64,000 nt of DNA. It comes from an uncultured Porphyromonadaceae bacterium. GTDB taxonomy: Bacteria > Bacteroidota > Bacteroidia > Bacteroidales > Muribaculaceae. The position numbers were made by a program, and so were the translations under genes. How positions within the stretch are numbered: position 1 is the first letter of the stretch; each line of letters begins with the position of its first letter. Of the stretch, positions 1-8,698 are shown piece after piece. The notes under the pieces were generated by a model. It was not told where the DNA came from. It did no database searches and worked only from the letters and a program-made list of their open reading frames with translations. Where the stretch lies: contig CALDIF010000084.1 in the NCBI GenBank assembly GCA_937901905.1, forward strand, positions 14,857 to 78,856, given 5' to 3'.

Positions 1-419
1 CACCCAAATCGACCTCAAGACTTAGCTTTATGAGCAGTATACATTACCGCCAGAACAAGAAAACGTGGAGGAAGGGTTATGAACGTTTATTATCGTAAAA
101 ATTGATGAACGATTATTTAAGTGCGTGTTACAACTATCGTTTTTCAAACAAAAATATTTAGCACAATATCGGATCAGATTCGAGAAATTGGTGCAATTCG
201 TAGTCGTTTATCCTCACGTCGACTTGAGTCTATCTGCGTCTATTACCGAAGAATTTCCTAATTTTGCACTTGCCAGTTGACTCTACAAACAGTGTAACAG
301 AACAGTGTAAAAATGGGGGAGAATTTGTTTTTTAGACATTATTTTGCGAAATTTGCATTTCAGACCGATTTGATAGGTCTTGATAACAGATGGTCGTTTA
401 ACATTCTAAAATTGTCATC
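1..419. other. Left-edge stretch without a clear gene
   Basis: No convincing complete gene is visible here. Frame 3 on the + strand is open from the window edge to a TAA at 96-98 and ends in a basic peptide (…NKKTWRKGYERLLS), which could be the C-terminus of a gene starting outside the window. The rest is A/T-rich and contains 'ggtgcaattcgtagt' near 190-204, which resembles 'ggtgcaattcgtgtaatta' near 49210. No exact TAnnTTTG box was found upstream of the gene at 420. Confidence 0.3.
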
Positions 420-836
420 ATGGCTTATAATCCATATTACAATTCCATGAACGGGTATCCCAACGGGCAACAACCGCCCGAACCTCGCGTCAACAAAATA
501 GCAATTATCGGATTCTTGTTAACGGTCGTGGGGTTTGCCATGATTGTCAACCCTTTTGGTCTGTCTATATTGCCACACATCGCCATGCTGATGATATTGG
601 CGGGTATCGTGGCGTCCGTTGCGGCATGGGCATTCAAGCCATGGTGGATGGCCGCCTTGGGCTGTGCTCCGGGCATGATTATCATAGCCATTTTTATCAT
701 TATGTGCGTGGCTGTCGGTCAATATCGCCCTCCCAAAGAAGCGATTGAGTATATCGACTCGCTCTTGGTGATTGATGAAGCCGACACACTCGACACAGAT
801 GACATTATCACTAACATTCCCGATACCATACCATGA
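420..836 (+). CDS. Small three-helix membrane protein, function unknown
   Basis: The product is 138 aa. A Tyr/Asn/Pro-rich cytosolic-looking N-terminus (about residues 1-23) is followed by three hydrophobic segments (about 25-47, 52-72 and 76-100) and an acidic, Asp/Thr-rich tail. Its stop codon overlaps the start of the next small gene (ATGA), and that gene overlaps corA, so the three look co-transcribed and translationally coupled. I do not recognise a named family. It resembles the many short DUF membrane proteins of Bacteroidales, and no enzymatic motif is visible. Confidence 0.6.
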   Translation: MAYNPYYNSMNGYPNGQQPPEPRVNKIAIIGFLLTVVGFAMIVNPFGLSILPHIAMLMILAGIVASVAAWAFKPWWMAALGCAPGMIIIAIFIIMCVAVGQYRPPKEAIEYIDSLLVIDEADTLDTDDIITNIPDTIP

Positions 837-979
837 TACTGATAGACACAATCGACACGGTGGTCAATGTCTTGATCATCGTTGCAATGCTATTGATAGC
901 CGGTGCCGGCGTGATGGTACTTATAGGCATCGTGGGGTTGATTAGACATTTATTACGCAAGAAAAACAACAATGATTAG
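833..979 (+). CDS. 48-aa single-pass membrane protein
   Basis: The reading frame runs ATG 833-835 to TAG 977-979 and is too short for usual gene-length cut-offs. It encodes a hydrophobic peptide with a long helix (about residues 10-41, Val/Leu/Ile/Gly-rich) and a basic tail (RHLLRKKNNND). The start overlaps the upstream stop as ATGA, and the end overlaps the corA start by 8 nt. This double overlap is the main evidence that it is translated. The function is unknown; co-expression with corA could mean a membrane accessory role, but that is inference. Confidence 0.5.
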   Translation: MILIDTIDTVVNVLIIVAMLLIAGAGVMVLIGIVGLIRHLLRKKNNND

Positions 980-1904
980 TTACTGGAAATGTCGGGAGGG
1001 TTTCACCGAGATCAATCAGTGGAAGTCGGGGTGTTGGGTTAAAGTGACAAGTCCCACACCGGGCGACATCGCGTTGCTCGCCGAACGCTTTGCCGTGCCG
1101 CGCGACTTTGTACACGATGCCGAGGACGTTGAGGAACGGCCGCGCGTAGACCACGAGGACAACTGGTTGCTCGTGTTCGTGCGCGTGCCGTGCAAGCAGA
1201 CTGACGATGACGGGGACACCGTGTTCACCACTGCCCCACTCGCCATCTTAATTCGCGACGACGTATTCATCACGGTGAATCACTACGATTGTGAAGTGCT
1301 TGATGACTTCATTAGGTGGAGCAATCGTCGCCGTATGCGTGCATGCAAAGGGTTCGACTTGTTGCTGTCGCTGATGCTGTCAACCTCGGTGTGGTACCTC
1401 AAGTATCTCAAGCAAATGAACGTGATGATGAATGTTGCCGAACAACGCTTGGAAGAGAAGATGGATAACGATGAATTGATGCGCATGATGGGCATAGGCA
1501 AGTTCCTAATCTATTTTATCACGTCCCTTAAAGGGAACTCGATGGTGCTCGCTCGCATCAAGATGAGACTGCGCACATTACCTCACGACGAGGATTTGCT
1601 TGAAGATGTCGAAATCGAGACTCAACAGGCACTGGATACAGCCGGCATATACAGCAACATTCTTGATCGCCAGCAAGAGGCTTACTCGTCGGTAATCGGC
1701 AACAATCTCAACCGCATCATGAAAACGCTTACCGTAGTAACGATCCTGCTGATGATACCCACTGTCGTGGCGGGTTACTACGGCATGAACGTGCCCAATG
1801 GCATGGAGGAGTGGTGGCTCGGTTTTCCGGTTGCCCTTGTCATATCTGCCGTACTGATTGCAGTGGGTTATCTCATGATGAGTCACAGTAAGTTTTTCAA
1901 ATAA
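972..1904 (+). CDS. corA: CorA-family Mg2+/Co2+ transporter
   Basis: The protein is 310 aa, the usual CorA size. It has a long soluble N-terminal funnel domain and two C-terminal transmembrane helices. The family signature Gly-Met-Asn is present in YYGMNVPNG at the end of the first helix (about residue 276), followed by the second helix and a basic C-terminus (SHSKFFK). CorA forms a pentameric inner-membrane channel for Mg2+, with Co2+/Ni2+ as side substrates. The start ATG at 972 overlaps the upstream 48-aa gene, and glsA begins 5 nt after the stop, so this is one operon. Confidence 0.9.
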   Translation: MISYWKCREGFTEINQWKSGCWVKVTSPTPGDIALLAERFAVPRDFVHDAEDVEERPRVDHEDNWLLVFVRVPCKQTDDDGDTVFTTAPLAILIRDDVFITVNHYDCEVLDDFIRWSNRRRMRACKGFDLLLSLMLSTSVWYLKYLKQMNVMMNVAEQRLEEKMDNDELMRMMGIGKFLIYFITSLKGNSMVLARIKMRLRTLPHDEDLLEDVEIETQQALDTAGIYSNILDRQQEAYSSVIGNNLNRIMKTLTVVTILLMIPTVVAGYYGMNVPNGMEEWWLGFPVALVISAVLIAVGYLMMSHSKFFK

Positions 1905-1909
1905 GTGAG

Positions 1910-2824
1910 ATGGATTATCAGGCTATTATTGACAAGGTTTTTGAACAAATCGCGCCGTTGCGTGGAGTAGGCAAACAGGCTGATTATATACCCGCTCTCG
2001 CCGAGGTCAACCCCGACCGCTGTGGCATAGCAATGCGCACCCTGAACGGCTCGTATTACAGCACGGGCGACGCCACGGTGAGGTTTTCGCTCCAAAGTAT
2101 CAGCAAGGTATTCGCGCTCGCCATGGCGATGCACCTCGAGGGCGACAACCTGTGGACACGCATGGGCAAAGAGCCGTCGGGAGCGGCTTTCAACTCGCTC
2201 ATTCAGTTGGAACTGGAGCACGGCATTCCTCGCAATCCCTTTATCAATGCCGGTGCGATAGTGTTAAGCGACATCTTGGTCGAGCACCTGCCTTCTCCTG
2301 AAAATCGTTTCATCGAGTTTGTGCGCAGTCTTGCCAAATGCCCCACTATAAACTACAACTACGGTGTAGCCTTGAGCGAGAAAAAACAGGCGTATCTCAA
2401 CACCGCCATCGCCAACTTGTTGAAATATCACGGCAACATACGTGGCGACATCGATCGTGTGTTACAATTCTACTTCCTGGTGTGCAGCATCGAGATGAGT
2501 TGTGCCGAATTATCACAAGCCTTTTTGCCATTTGCCGACCACCAACAGCGGTTTGATTACGACGGAGTGACACTCACGTCGTCGCACGTAAAACGCATGA
2601 ATGCAATCATGCAAACGTGCGGTTTCTACGACGAAGCCGGTGAATTTTCATTTTTGGTCGGACTTCCGGGCAAGAGTGGCGTGGGCGGCGGCATCGCGGC
2701 TCTTTATCCGGGGCGTTACGCTGTGGCGGTATGGAGTCCGCGCCTCAACCCCAAGGGCAACAGCGTGGTCGGCATGAAGGCACTGGAATTGCTCACCACA
2801 TTCACTGCCGAATCAATTTTTTAG
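1910..2824 (+). CDS. glsA: Glutaminase A
   Basis: The protein is 304 aa, matching bacterial glutaminases of the serine-beta-lactamase-like fold. The catalytic Ser-x-x-Lys is visible in SISKVF (about residue 64). Other family blocks are INAGAI, GLPGKSGVGGGI and SPRLNPKGNS. It hydrolyses L-glutamine to glutamate and ammonia in the cytosol. It lies 5 nt after corA and is followed by a strong stem-loop, so it ends the operon. Confidence 0.92.
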   Translation: MDYQAIIDKVFEQIAPLRGVGKQADYIPALAEVNPDRCGIAMRTLNGSYYSTGDATVRFSLQSISKVFALAMAMHLEGDNLWTRMGKEPSGAAFNSLIQLELEHGIPRNPFINAGAIVLSDILVEHLPSPENRFIEFVRSLAKCPTINYNYGVALSEKKQAYLNTAIANLLKYHGNIRGDIDRVLQFYFLVCSIEMSCAELSQAFLPFADHQQRFDYDGVTLTSSHVKRMNAIMQTCGFYDEAGEFSFLVGLPGKSGVGGGIAALYPGRYAVAVWSPRLNPKGNSVVGMKALELLTTFTAESIF

Positions 2825-2864
2825 CGAACACAATTTTGAGATATTCATACACCTTTCATACTAC

Positions 2865-2896
2865 AAAAGACCACCGGTTGTTGCCGGTGGTCTTTT
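2865..2896. terminator. Bidirectional intrinsic terminator between glsA and cysE
   Basis: A perfect 13-bp stem (arms 2865-2877 and 2884-2896) closes a 6-nt loop. The arms begin with AAAA and end with TTTT, so it can end transcription in both directions. It sits exactly between convergent glsA (+) and cysE (-). Confidence 0.85.
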
Positions 2897-2899
2897 GTG

Positions 2900-3814
2900 T
2901 CAAATCCCTGCGCCATCACTGTACATCGGTTGCTCGATTGGTCGTCCTTGGATTACACGCGAGTGCGGAGGTACATCGCGCGTGAGCCACACGTTACCGC
3001 CGATCACGCTGTCATGACCGATGGTGATGCGCCCCAATATCGAGGTGTTGCTATACACCACCACCCTATCTTCAATGATAGGATGCCTGGGCAGATCAAT
3101 CGGTCGACCTGTCTCGTCGTGCTCAAAATTGCGCGCACCCAATGTCACTCCTTGATACAACATCACGTGGTTACCGATGATGCTAGTGGCTCCGATCACG
3201 ATACCCGTACCATGGTCTATCGCGAAGTACTCACCTATCGTCGCCGCCGGATGTATATCAACACCCGTGGTCGAGTGGGCCATCTCGGTAATGATGCGCG
3301 GCAAGATAGGGACACCCAACAAGTGCAAGGCGTGTGCCACACGATAATGCAACATCACCGTGCTTACCGGATAGCCGAAAATCACTTCACTGAGGCTTGT
3401 AACAGCCGGATCATTGAGCGAAACCGCCTCAATGTCGGTAAGCAACAAATCGCGTATTGCCGGCAACCCGTTGACGAATTGCACCGCAATATCTTTCGCC
3501 TCGACACATCGTTCCTCGTCGTCACGAAAACCGGCAAACACAAGAGCCGATGCGACTTGTTTACGCACAATCATGAACACTTGTTCAAGATCTACTCCCA
3601 CATGATGCAGACGAGCCTCCTCAATGACATGACCGTTGTCGAAATAACCCGGGAAGAGCAGTCGACGCAGTAGCACCATCAGTTCGCTGATCATGGTCAC
3701 AGCGGGCATGGTGCTATGGCGCGACAATGCCAATCGTCGCTCGTTATCACAACTCTCGGTCAACTTGAGGGTGGCATCGCGAATGATGACACCGATTTGC
3801 TTGCGATCCATCAT
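2900..3814 (-). CDS. cysE: Serine O-acetyltransferase
   Basis: The protein is 304 aa. An alpha-helical N-terminal half is followed by a left-handed beta-helix of hexapeptide repeats. Active-site blocks are visible as GEYFAIDHGTGIVIG and the loop LYQGVTLGA. It transfers acetyl from acetyl-CoA to L-serine, giving O-acetylserine for cysteine synthesis. The start ATG overlaps the stop of cysK (ATGA), so the two are coupled. CysE and CysK normally form a complex, which fits this pairing. Confidence 0.9.
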   Translation of the reverse strand: MMDRKQIGVIIRDATLKLTESCDNERRLALSRHSTMPAVTMISELMVLLRRLLFPGYFDNGHVIEEARLHHVGVDLEQVFMIVRKQVASALVFAGFRDDEERCVEAKDIAVQFVNGLPAIRDLLLTDIEAVSLNDPAVTSLSEVIFGYPVSTVMLHYRVAHALHLLGVPILPRIITEMAHSTTGVDIHPAATIGEYFAIDHGTGIVIGATSIIGNHVMLYQGVTLGARNFEHDETGRPIDLPRHPIIEDRVVVYSNTSILGRITIGHDSVIGGNVWLTRDVPPHSRVIQGRPIEQPMYSDGAGI

Positions 3815-4725
3815 GAGAATAATCCGGTTGACAGATAGCGCTCACCCGTGTCGGGGAGTAATGCGACAATCGTCTTTCCCACATAGGCTTCATCACGAGC
3901 CAAACGCAACGCGGCAGCGCACGAGGCACCCGACGAGATACCGACCAACAAGCCCAAAGTGCGTGCGAGCGTACGGGCAGCCTCGGCAGCCTCCTCGTCA
4001 CTCACGGTGAGGACACGGCTGACTACATTGGCATCGTAGGTAGCGGGCACAAAGCCGGCTCCTATACCTTGTATCTTGTGCTTGCCTGCCACACCGGTCG
4101 ACAAAACAGCCGAACTTGCAGGCTCGACAGCCACGATTTCAACTTCGGGGTTGTGACGACGCAAGGCGCGTCCCACACCACTCACTGTGCCGCCTGTTCC
4201 GACACCGGCAACAAAGACATCGACAACGCCCCCGGTGTCACGCCATACCTCCTCACCGGTCGTACGCTCGTGTATTGCCGGATTGGCGGGATTGACAAAC
4301 TGACCGAGGATTACCGCGCCCTCGATTGTGGAACGCAACTGCTCGGCACGAGCAATAGCCCCCTTCATGCCCTCGGCTCCGGGGGTGAGTTCCAACTCTG
4401 CCCCGTACGCCTTGAGGAGGTTGCGACGTTCGACGCTCATAGTGTCGGGCATGGTGAGTATAACACGATAGCCACGTGATGTTCCCACCCAAGCCAAGCC
4501 CACACCGGTGTTGCCGCTTGTAGGCTCGATAATAGTTGCACCGGGGCTCAACACGCCACGTTGCTCGGCATCTTCAATCATCGCGAGAGCGATGCGATCT
4601 TTCACGCTACCGCCCGGATTATAATACTCCAACTTGAGCAACAAGCGAGCACCGCCGCCCACCACCGGTGTGGCGTCGACCAACGGGGTATTACCCACGA
4701 GGTCGGTCATTTTTGCATAAATCAT
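3811..4725 (-). CDS. cysK: Cysteine synthase A (O-acetylserine sulfhydrylase)
   Basis: The protein is 304 aa and belongs to the fold-type II PLP enzymes. The PLP lysine is in GGSVKDRIA (about residue 42). The substrate loop is PTSGNTGVGLAW, the glycine-rich phosphate loop is GVGTGGTVSGVG, and GISSGASCAA lies near the C-terminus. It makes cysteine from O-acetylserine and sulfide. It is the first gene of the cysK-cysE operon. A strong stem-loop lies 36 nt upstream, belonging to the preceding gene, so cysK must have its own promoter in that short gap. Confidence 0.92.
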   Translation of the reverse strand: MIYAKMTDLVGNTPLVDATPVVGGGARLLLKLEYYNPGGSVKDRIALAMIEDAEQRGVLSPGATIIEPTSGNTGVGLAWVGTSRGYRVILTMPDTMSVERRNLLKAYGAELELTPGAEGMKGAIARAEQLRSTIEGAVILGQFVNPANPAIHERTTGEEVWRDTGGVVDVFVAGVGTGGTVSGVGRALRRHNPEVEIVAVEPASSAVLSTGVAGKHKIQGIGAGFVPATYDANVVSRVLTVSDEEAAEAARTLARTLGLLVGISSGASCAAALRLARDEAYVGKTIVALLPDTGERYLSTGLFS

Positions 4726-4760
4726 AATTTTACAAACTTTGAATTTTGATTAAGAAATCC

Positions 4761-4800
4761 ATCTGATCTGGGTCGTCACTTCGGGCGACCCAGATCAGAT
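4761..4800 (-). terminator. Intrinsic terminator of the polysaccharide-export gene
   Basis: A perfect 15-bp stem (4761-4775 with 4786-4800) closes a 10-nt loop. Read on the - strand it follows the stop of the gene at 4858 and is followed by a moderately T-rich stretch. It separates that operon from cysK. Confidence 0.75.
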
Positions 4801-4857
4801 GTGTTTTAATAATACGAGCAACGGTCGTCGCCAATTCCCGGCTTACACGTCAACGTA

Positions 4858-5658
4858 TCACTTGGTCAAGGTAATAACGAATGTTGCGATTGACATCAGC
4901 AAACTCAATGTGGTGAACGCGAATGTCACGCCCGGAGGCATCTGCCATGATGAGCGCGCCTTGCTGGCGTTAGGCTCGACGTACACGATGTCGTTTTGCT
5001 GCAAGTAAAAATCACTCGACACAAGCAAGTTGGCATCGTTAAGGTTCACCGTTTTCACTTGTCGTGTGCCGTCACTATTGGTGTGCACTATCATCACATT
5101 GTCACGTCGACCTTGAATTGTGAGGTCGCCTGCCATTGCCAGTGCCTCAAGCACGTTGAGTCGACCGTTGGGAGCCTTGACGGCACCGGGGGTTTTCACT
5201 TCACCCATGACATACACATGAAAGTTTTGCAAGCGAACCTCAACAACGGGACGCTCGGTGATATATCGCGGATAAATCTGCGAAGCGATGTAGTCGGCGG
5301 TTGCACTGATTGTCATGCCACCCACATGCAATCGACCTAACACGGGGAAGTCGATATTACCCTTGTTATCAACGAGATAGTAATATATCGAATTCTCGGT
5401 GTTATTATTCAAACTGTTGTTTGTGCCCACAATCTCGGTTTTGTTGAATATCTTTACCAAGTCGGGCTGGCTGCACGACACGTTAATTTGGATCAAGTCG
5501 CCGGCTATCAACGGTTGTTCCACATTCTTGGCGGCATTGTTGAGTACGCTTTGAGGCAGGCTCGAGGCATCAATCATATAGGGAACCTCCTTGGTCGAAC
5601 CGCAACCCGCGAGCATGAGTGTCAACAAGGCGACACTCAATATAGTCTTAATATTCAT
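4858..5658 (-). CDS. Polysaccharide export outer-membrane lipoprotein (Wza/BexD-like)
   Basis: The protein is 266 aa with a lipoprotein signal peptide (MNIKTILSVALLTLMLAGC, Cys about 19). A Poly_export domain (IAGDLIQINVSC…, LLVDN-like strand NKGNIDFPVLGRLHVGGMT) is followed by one SLBB-type segment (FHVYVMGEVKTPGAVKAPNG) and a hydrophobic C-terminal helix (about 243-263). Family members form the outer-membrane exit channel for capsule or exopolysaccharide. It is the last gene of an SGNH-AlbA_2-pepC-export gene set on the - strand. No Wzc or glycosyltransferase is adjacent, so its glycan is unknown. Confidence 0.8.
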   Translation of the reverse strand: MNIKTILSVALLTLMLAGCGSTKEVPYMIDASSLPQSVLNNAAKNVEQPLIAGDLIQINVSCSQPDLVKIFNKTEIVGTNNSLNNNTENSIYYYLVDNKGNIDFPVLGRLHVGGMTISATADYIASQIYPRYITERPVVEVRLQNFHVYVMGEVKTPGAVKAPNGRLNVLEALAMAGDLTIQGRRDNVMIVHTNSDGTRQVKTVNLNDANLLVSSDFYLQQNDIVYVEPNASKARSSWQMPPGVTFAFTTLSLLMSIATFVITLTK

Positions 5659-5675
5659 AATCAGGCGTTTTGCTT

Positions 5676-6881
5676 TTAGAGACCGATTTTCTTAGCGATA
5701 TTCTTGGGGACACCTGCCTTGTTGAGGTAAATGTCCAACGTCTTGGCACGGAAGAATGCCTTGCTCACATAGAAATAGCCGTCGTACACTTGATTGGTGT
5801 CCCAACTGTTTTGAACTTTATAATATTCGTGACCCTCTTGGTCAACAGCCTTGCCCATGATCACCATGCCGTGATCGTCGGTGGTTTCCTTGTTGTCGAA
5901 CATCGCTTGACGTTCTTCTTGGGTCACCCACTGCTCTTCAACCGGGCCCTTGATGTCCCACTTCTCTTCCTCGCGATCCTTGTCACTCAACTTTGCCCAG
6001 CGTGCCATGTCGGTGCCGGCAGCATCGGGTACCTCTTTGTCAACGGGAAGCACAGCGAAGCCTTTGCGCCACTTGAAGCCCGGCTCGCTCACGTCGGCAC
6101 CCCATGCGATGGTGTAACCGTTATCCAAGGCATAATCCACAATCTCGATCAATTCATCGACAGGGACATTTTGGAAAGACTCCCATAGCCAGTTGTCGGC
6201 CACTTCGAGTACAAACGGTTTGTAGAACTGATGATGGGTGAACGAGGTTATGGAAACATAGTCATTGAGGTCGATGGGCAACGAGGCTGCAAAACTCTGC
6301 GGAGTGTAAGTCTTACCTTCCCAAGTGAAACTCTCGGGCAACTTACCCATGTAGGCATCGAGTATGCCGGTGAGACCGTCGATCCAAGCCGGGGTCAACT
6401 TCTTCAATTTGCGCTCATTGATCACGCTCACATAGCCCTGAAGGGTTGCGGTGAGTTCGGCAGTATTGAACTTCTTGTCGCCATGGGTCATTCCGGTATA
6501 CACGTCGACCGGCACCATGCCATAGTTCTCCCACACGTAGGGGACATCGTGAGCGGCACCTCCCTCGGCAAAATTGATTTCGCCGTCCATGCGAACATTC
6601 TTGATAGCCTTGTCAAGGTAGCAGTGGTAAACCACGAATCCCTCGCTGAGGTGCACCTGCTTGCCTGTCTTGCGCAAAATTTCGCTCTCTAAAAAGGAGT
6701 TGGTCGAGTAGCACCAACACGTACCACTCTTGTTCTGATCCTTGACCGGAGTCGTAGCAATAACCTTCACGTCGGTAAAGGTAAAGCCGGTGCTGTCCGG
6801 ATCAACAATTTTGTCATCGGCAAAGCACCACGACGATGTCATCAACATCGCCATTGCCATGAATGATAATCGGTTTGTCAT
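5676..6881 (-). CDS. pepC: Aminopeptidase C / bleomycin hydrolase (C1B cysteine peptidase)
   Basis: I chose the ATG at 6881 because it gives a clean signal peptide (MTNRLSFMAMAMLMTSSWCFA) and leaves an 11-nt gap to the upstream gene; an earlier in-frame start would overlap that gene. The protein is then about 401 aa. The papain-like catalytic Cys is in SGTCWCYS, the His in DDHGMVI and the Asn in VQNSWDTN. The family trims peptides from the N-terminus as a self-compartmentalised hexamer. The signal peptide suggests a periplasmic form, as is common in Bacteroidales. Confidence 0.85.
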   Translation of the reverse strand: MTNRLSFMAMAMLMTSSWCFADDKIVDPDSTGFTFTDVKVIATTPVKDQNKSGTCWCYSTNSFLESEILRKTGKQVHLSEGFVVYHCYLDKAIKNVRMDGEINFAEGGAAHDVPYVWENYGMVPVDVYTGMTHGDKKFNTAELTATLQGYVSVINERKLKKLTPAWIDGLTGILDAYMGKLPESFTWEGKTYTPQSFAASLPIDLNDYVSITSFTHHQFYKPFVLEVADNWLWESFQNVPVDELIEIVDYALDNGYTIAWGADVSEPGFKWRKGFAVLPVDKEVPDAAGTDMARWAKLSDKDREEEKWDIKGPVEEQWVTQEERQAMFDNKETTDDHGMVIMGKAVDQEGHEYYKVQNSWDTNQVYDGYFYVSKAFFRAKTLDIYLNKAGVPKNIAKKIGL

Positions 6882-6892
6882 CTTGTAGGTAA

Positions 6893-7522
6893 TTATTTGG
6901 TTAATGTTATTACACAATTATTGTCGTGGTAATCAATCTCGGCTATTCCCATGCGACACATCGCCACAACGATTTGCTCTGCCACCTCATCACTGCAGTG
7001 TAGCAAGCGAGTGGCTCCCTTGACCGTGATTGCGCCATGCGAGCCGATGTAGTCAAGCAAGCGACGCTCACGCTCACCGAGGCTGATGGTCGCAGCCCCA
7101 CTCTCGCTCATCACGCGCTCGTGAACCCGACCGACAACGACATTCTCGTCGGCAACGCGATAGTAAGCCACATAGTTGCCATGCTCGTCGGGTGCGGTCA
7201 CCGGACGTGTATCGGCGATGCCGATTATAGCCTCAACCACTATCTTGCCATGCACGTTGTGATTGACAAATTCCACAGGCTGTGGCGGACGGCAGTACAT
7301 TGAGGCGGCTTGTTCGACCATGTATATTTCCTCCTCACTGCTCACTCCGGCAACGATGCCGTTATCCTTGACACCGATGAGCAATCTGCCACCGGCATGG
7401 TTGGCAAACGCTGCGATGCTGCGCGCTATCTTGCGAGAGTCGGCAATACGGAATTTGAAATCCTGTCGCTCATGCTCGCCATGAGTAATCAACTCCTCGA
7501 TGTATGCAGCACCGTGTCTCAT
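6893..7522 (-). CDS. AlbA_2 / Schlafen-like ATP-binding domain protein
   Basis: The protein is about 209 aa from ATG 7522; a GTG at 7528 is an alternative start that would overlap the upstream stop. The N-terminal two thirds match the AlbA_2 (divergent AAA-4) pattern, with ERQDFKFRI, ARSIAAFANHAGGRLLIGV and KDNGIVAGV. The C-terminal 60 residues look like a winged helix (GERERRLLDYIGSHGAITVKG). Such proteins are often called transcriptional regulators or ATP-binding proteins, but the activity is not settled. The gene lies 2 nt after the SGNH hydrolase and 11 nt before pepC. Confidence 0.75.
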   Translation of the reverse strand: MRHGAAYIEELITHGEHERQDFKFRIADSRKIARSIAAFANHAGGRLLIGVKDNGIVAGVSSEEEIYMVEQAASMYCRPPQPVEFVNHNVHGKIVVEAIIGIADTRPVTAPDEHGNYVAYYRVADENVVVGRVHERVMSESGAATISLGERERRLLDYIGSHGAITVKGATRLLHCSDEVAEQIVVAMCRMGIAEIDYHDNNCVITLTK

Positions 7523-7524
7523 TG

Positions 7525-8625
7525 TCACTTGATTACTTGTTTTAAAACAGGCAACAACTTGGCAGCGTAGTAGAGGAAGCCCACATCGGTGGCATGAATG
7601 CCGTCAACAAAACCCTCGCCGTCGGGACCGTACAAACCCTCACAATCAACGTAGTAGAGATTGTCGGGGTTATCGGCAAGCAATCGCTCGTAGTTTTTGC
7701 GCCATTCCACGTTCTTCTCGGGCAGATAAGAACTGTAATAGGCACTATACTTGGTATAGGAATACATCGGCCCCTCGACCATGATGATGGGCACGTCGGG
7801 ACGCAACGTGCGCAGTATATTGACAAAGCCGTAAGTTAGCGTGTCGCACATCATCTTGGTGCAGTTGGGCACCGGGTCAAGCACATACGCCGCCACATCG
7901 GGTATCGCGGCCATTACCCGTGCCATGCAACTATCCATCTTGGCTTGACCGCTGAAACCGAGGTTGACACACTCCACACCCAATTCGCGCTGCAAGATGT
8001 TGGTAGACACCATGCCCGGACGCGTGGCACAACCGCCCTGCATGATGCTCGTGCCGTAAAACACGACCTTACCGCCCACTCGGGGCGAGACCACTTGCGG
8101 CATAGTGAGTACGGCGGTACTGTCCACGCCGATGTCGATCCAATTCACACCGTCGTAAAGCGACAAGTAAGCCAAATACTCGTGCATACGCCCGTCGAGC
8201 CTGTCGATAAAGACCTTGGTTTGAATAGAGTCCTTCGTGGGACGGTTACAGTTGACAAAGTGCCACTTGCCGTCGTCCTCATCGAGGATATAAAGGTCTA
8301 CACCTTTGGTGCCGGTGTCGGCCATGTGCGCCATGTGGAACTGGTTGCGAATGTTGTAGTGCATTGCAACACAACGCGAGTCGGTCGCAAAGCGTATACC
8401 GATGCCCGCGCTGCAGCGAGCCAACCACCACAAGCCGTCACGCACGCTGTCCTCCATATACTTGGGCAGACGCGAATACAACGGGTCATCAAAGCCGTTG
8501 TTTATTATGCGGAACTGCGTCGCATCGACATAGCGCAACGTGTCGGATTTGGTGAAATCCTGAGCCTCGACCGCTGTACAAGCAATCAATGTAATGGCGA
8601 GCAGCAATAAAAAACGTTTTATCAT
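7525..8625 (-). CDS. Secreted SGNH/GDSL hydrolase with GxDLY N-terminal domain
   Basis: The start at 8625 gives a signal peptide (MIKRFLLLLAITLIACTAVEAQ); the protein is about 366 aa. The N-terminal domain carries the GVDLY motif of the GxDLY family. The hydrolase domain shows block I in YGTSIMQGGCA (Ser nucleophile), the Gly block NLGFSGQ and the C-terminal FVDGIHATD block with Asp and His. These enzymes are usually deacetylases or esterases acting on glycans. It heads the operon and begins just downstream of the ompA terminator. Confidence 0.82.
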   Translation of the reverse strand: MIKRFLLLLAITLIACTAVEAQDFTKSDTLRYVDATQFRIINNGFDDPLYSRLPKYMEDSVRDGLWWLARCSAGIGIRFATDSRCVAMHYNIRNQFHMAHMADTGTKGVDLYILDEDDGKWHFVNCNRPTKDSIQTKVFIDRLDGRMHEYLAYLSLYDGVNWIDIGVDSTAVLTMPQVVSPRVGGKVVFYGTSIMQGGCATRPGMVSTNILQRELGVECVNLGFSGQAKMDSCMARVMAAIPDVAAYVLDPVPNCTKMMCDTLTYGFVNILRTLRPDVPIIMVEGPMYSYTKYSAYYSSYLPEKNVEWRKNYERLLADNPDNLYYVDCEGLYGPDGEGFVDGIHATDVGFLYYAAKLLPVLKQVIK

Positions 8626-8642
8626 AATATTTTCAAACAACA

Positions 8643-8673
8643 AGGAGGCGCCGCCCTCAAGCGACGACCTCCT
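8643..8673 (-). terminator. Probable ompA terminator
   Basis: On the - strand this is a stem of about 12 bp, G/C-rich, with one bulge and one G-U pair, closing a short loop. It is followed by a T-containing stretch (TGTTGTTTG). It lies between ompA and the SGNH hydrolase. Confidence 0.6.
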
Positions 8674-8698
8674 CTACAGTGTTCGTTTCATCAGTGAC

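Noticed and set aside
2897..3673. 258-aa open frame on the + strand
   Set aside because: Antisense to cysE; it is His/Arg/Thr-rich with no domain, while cysE is complete.
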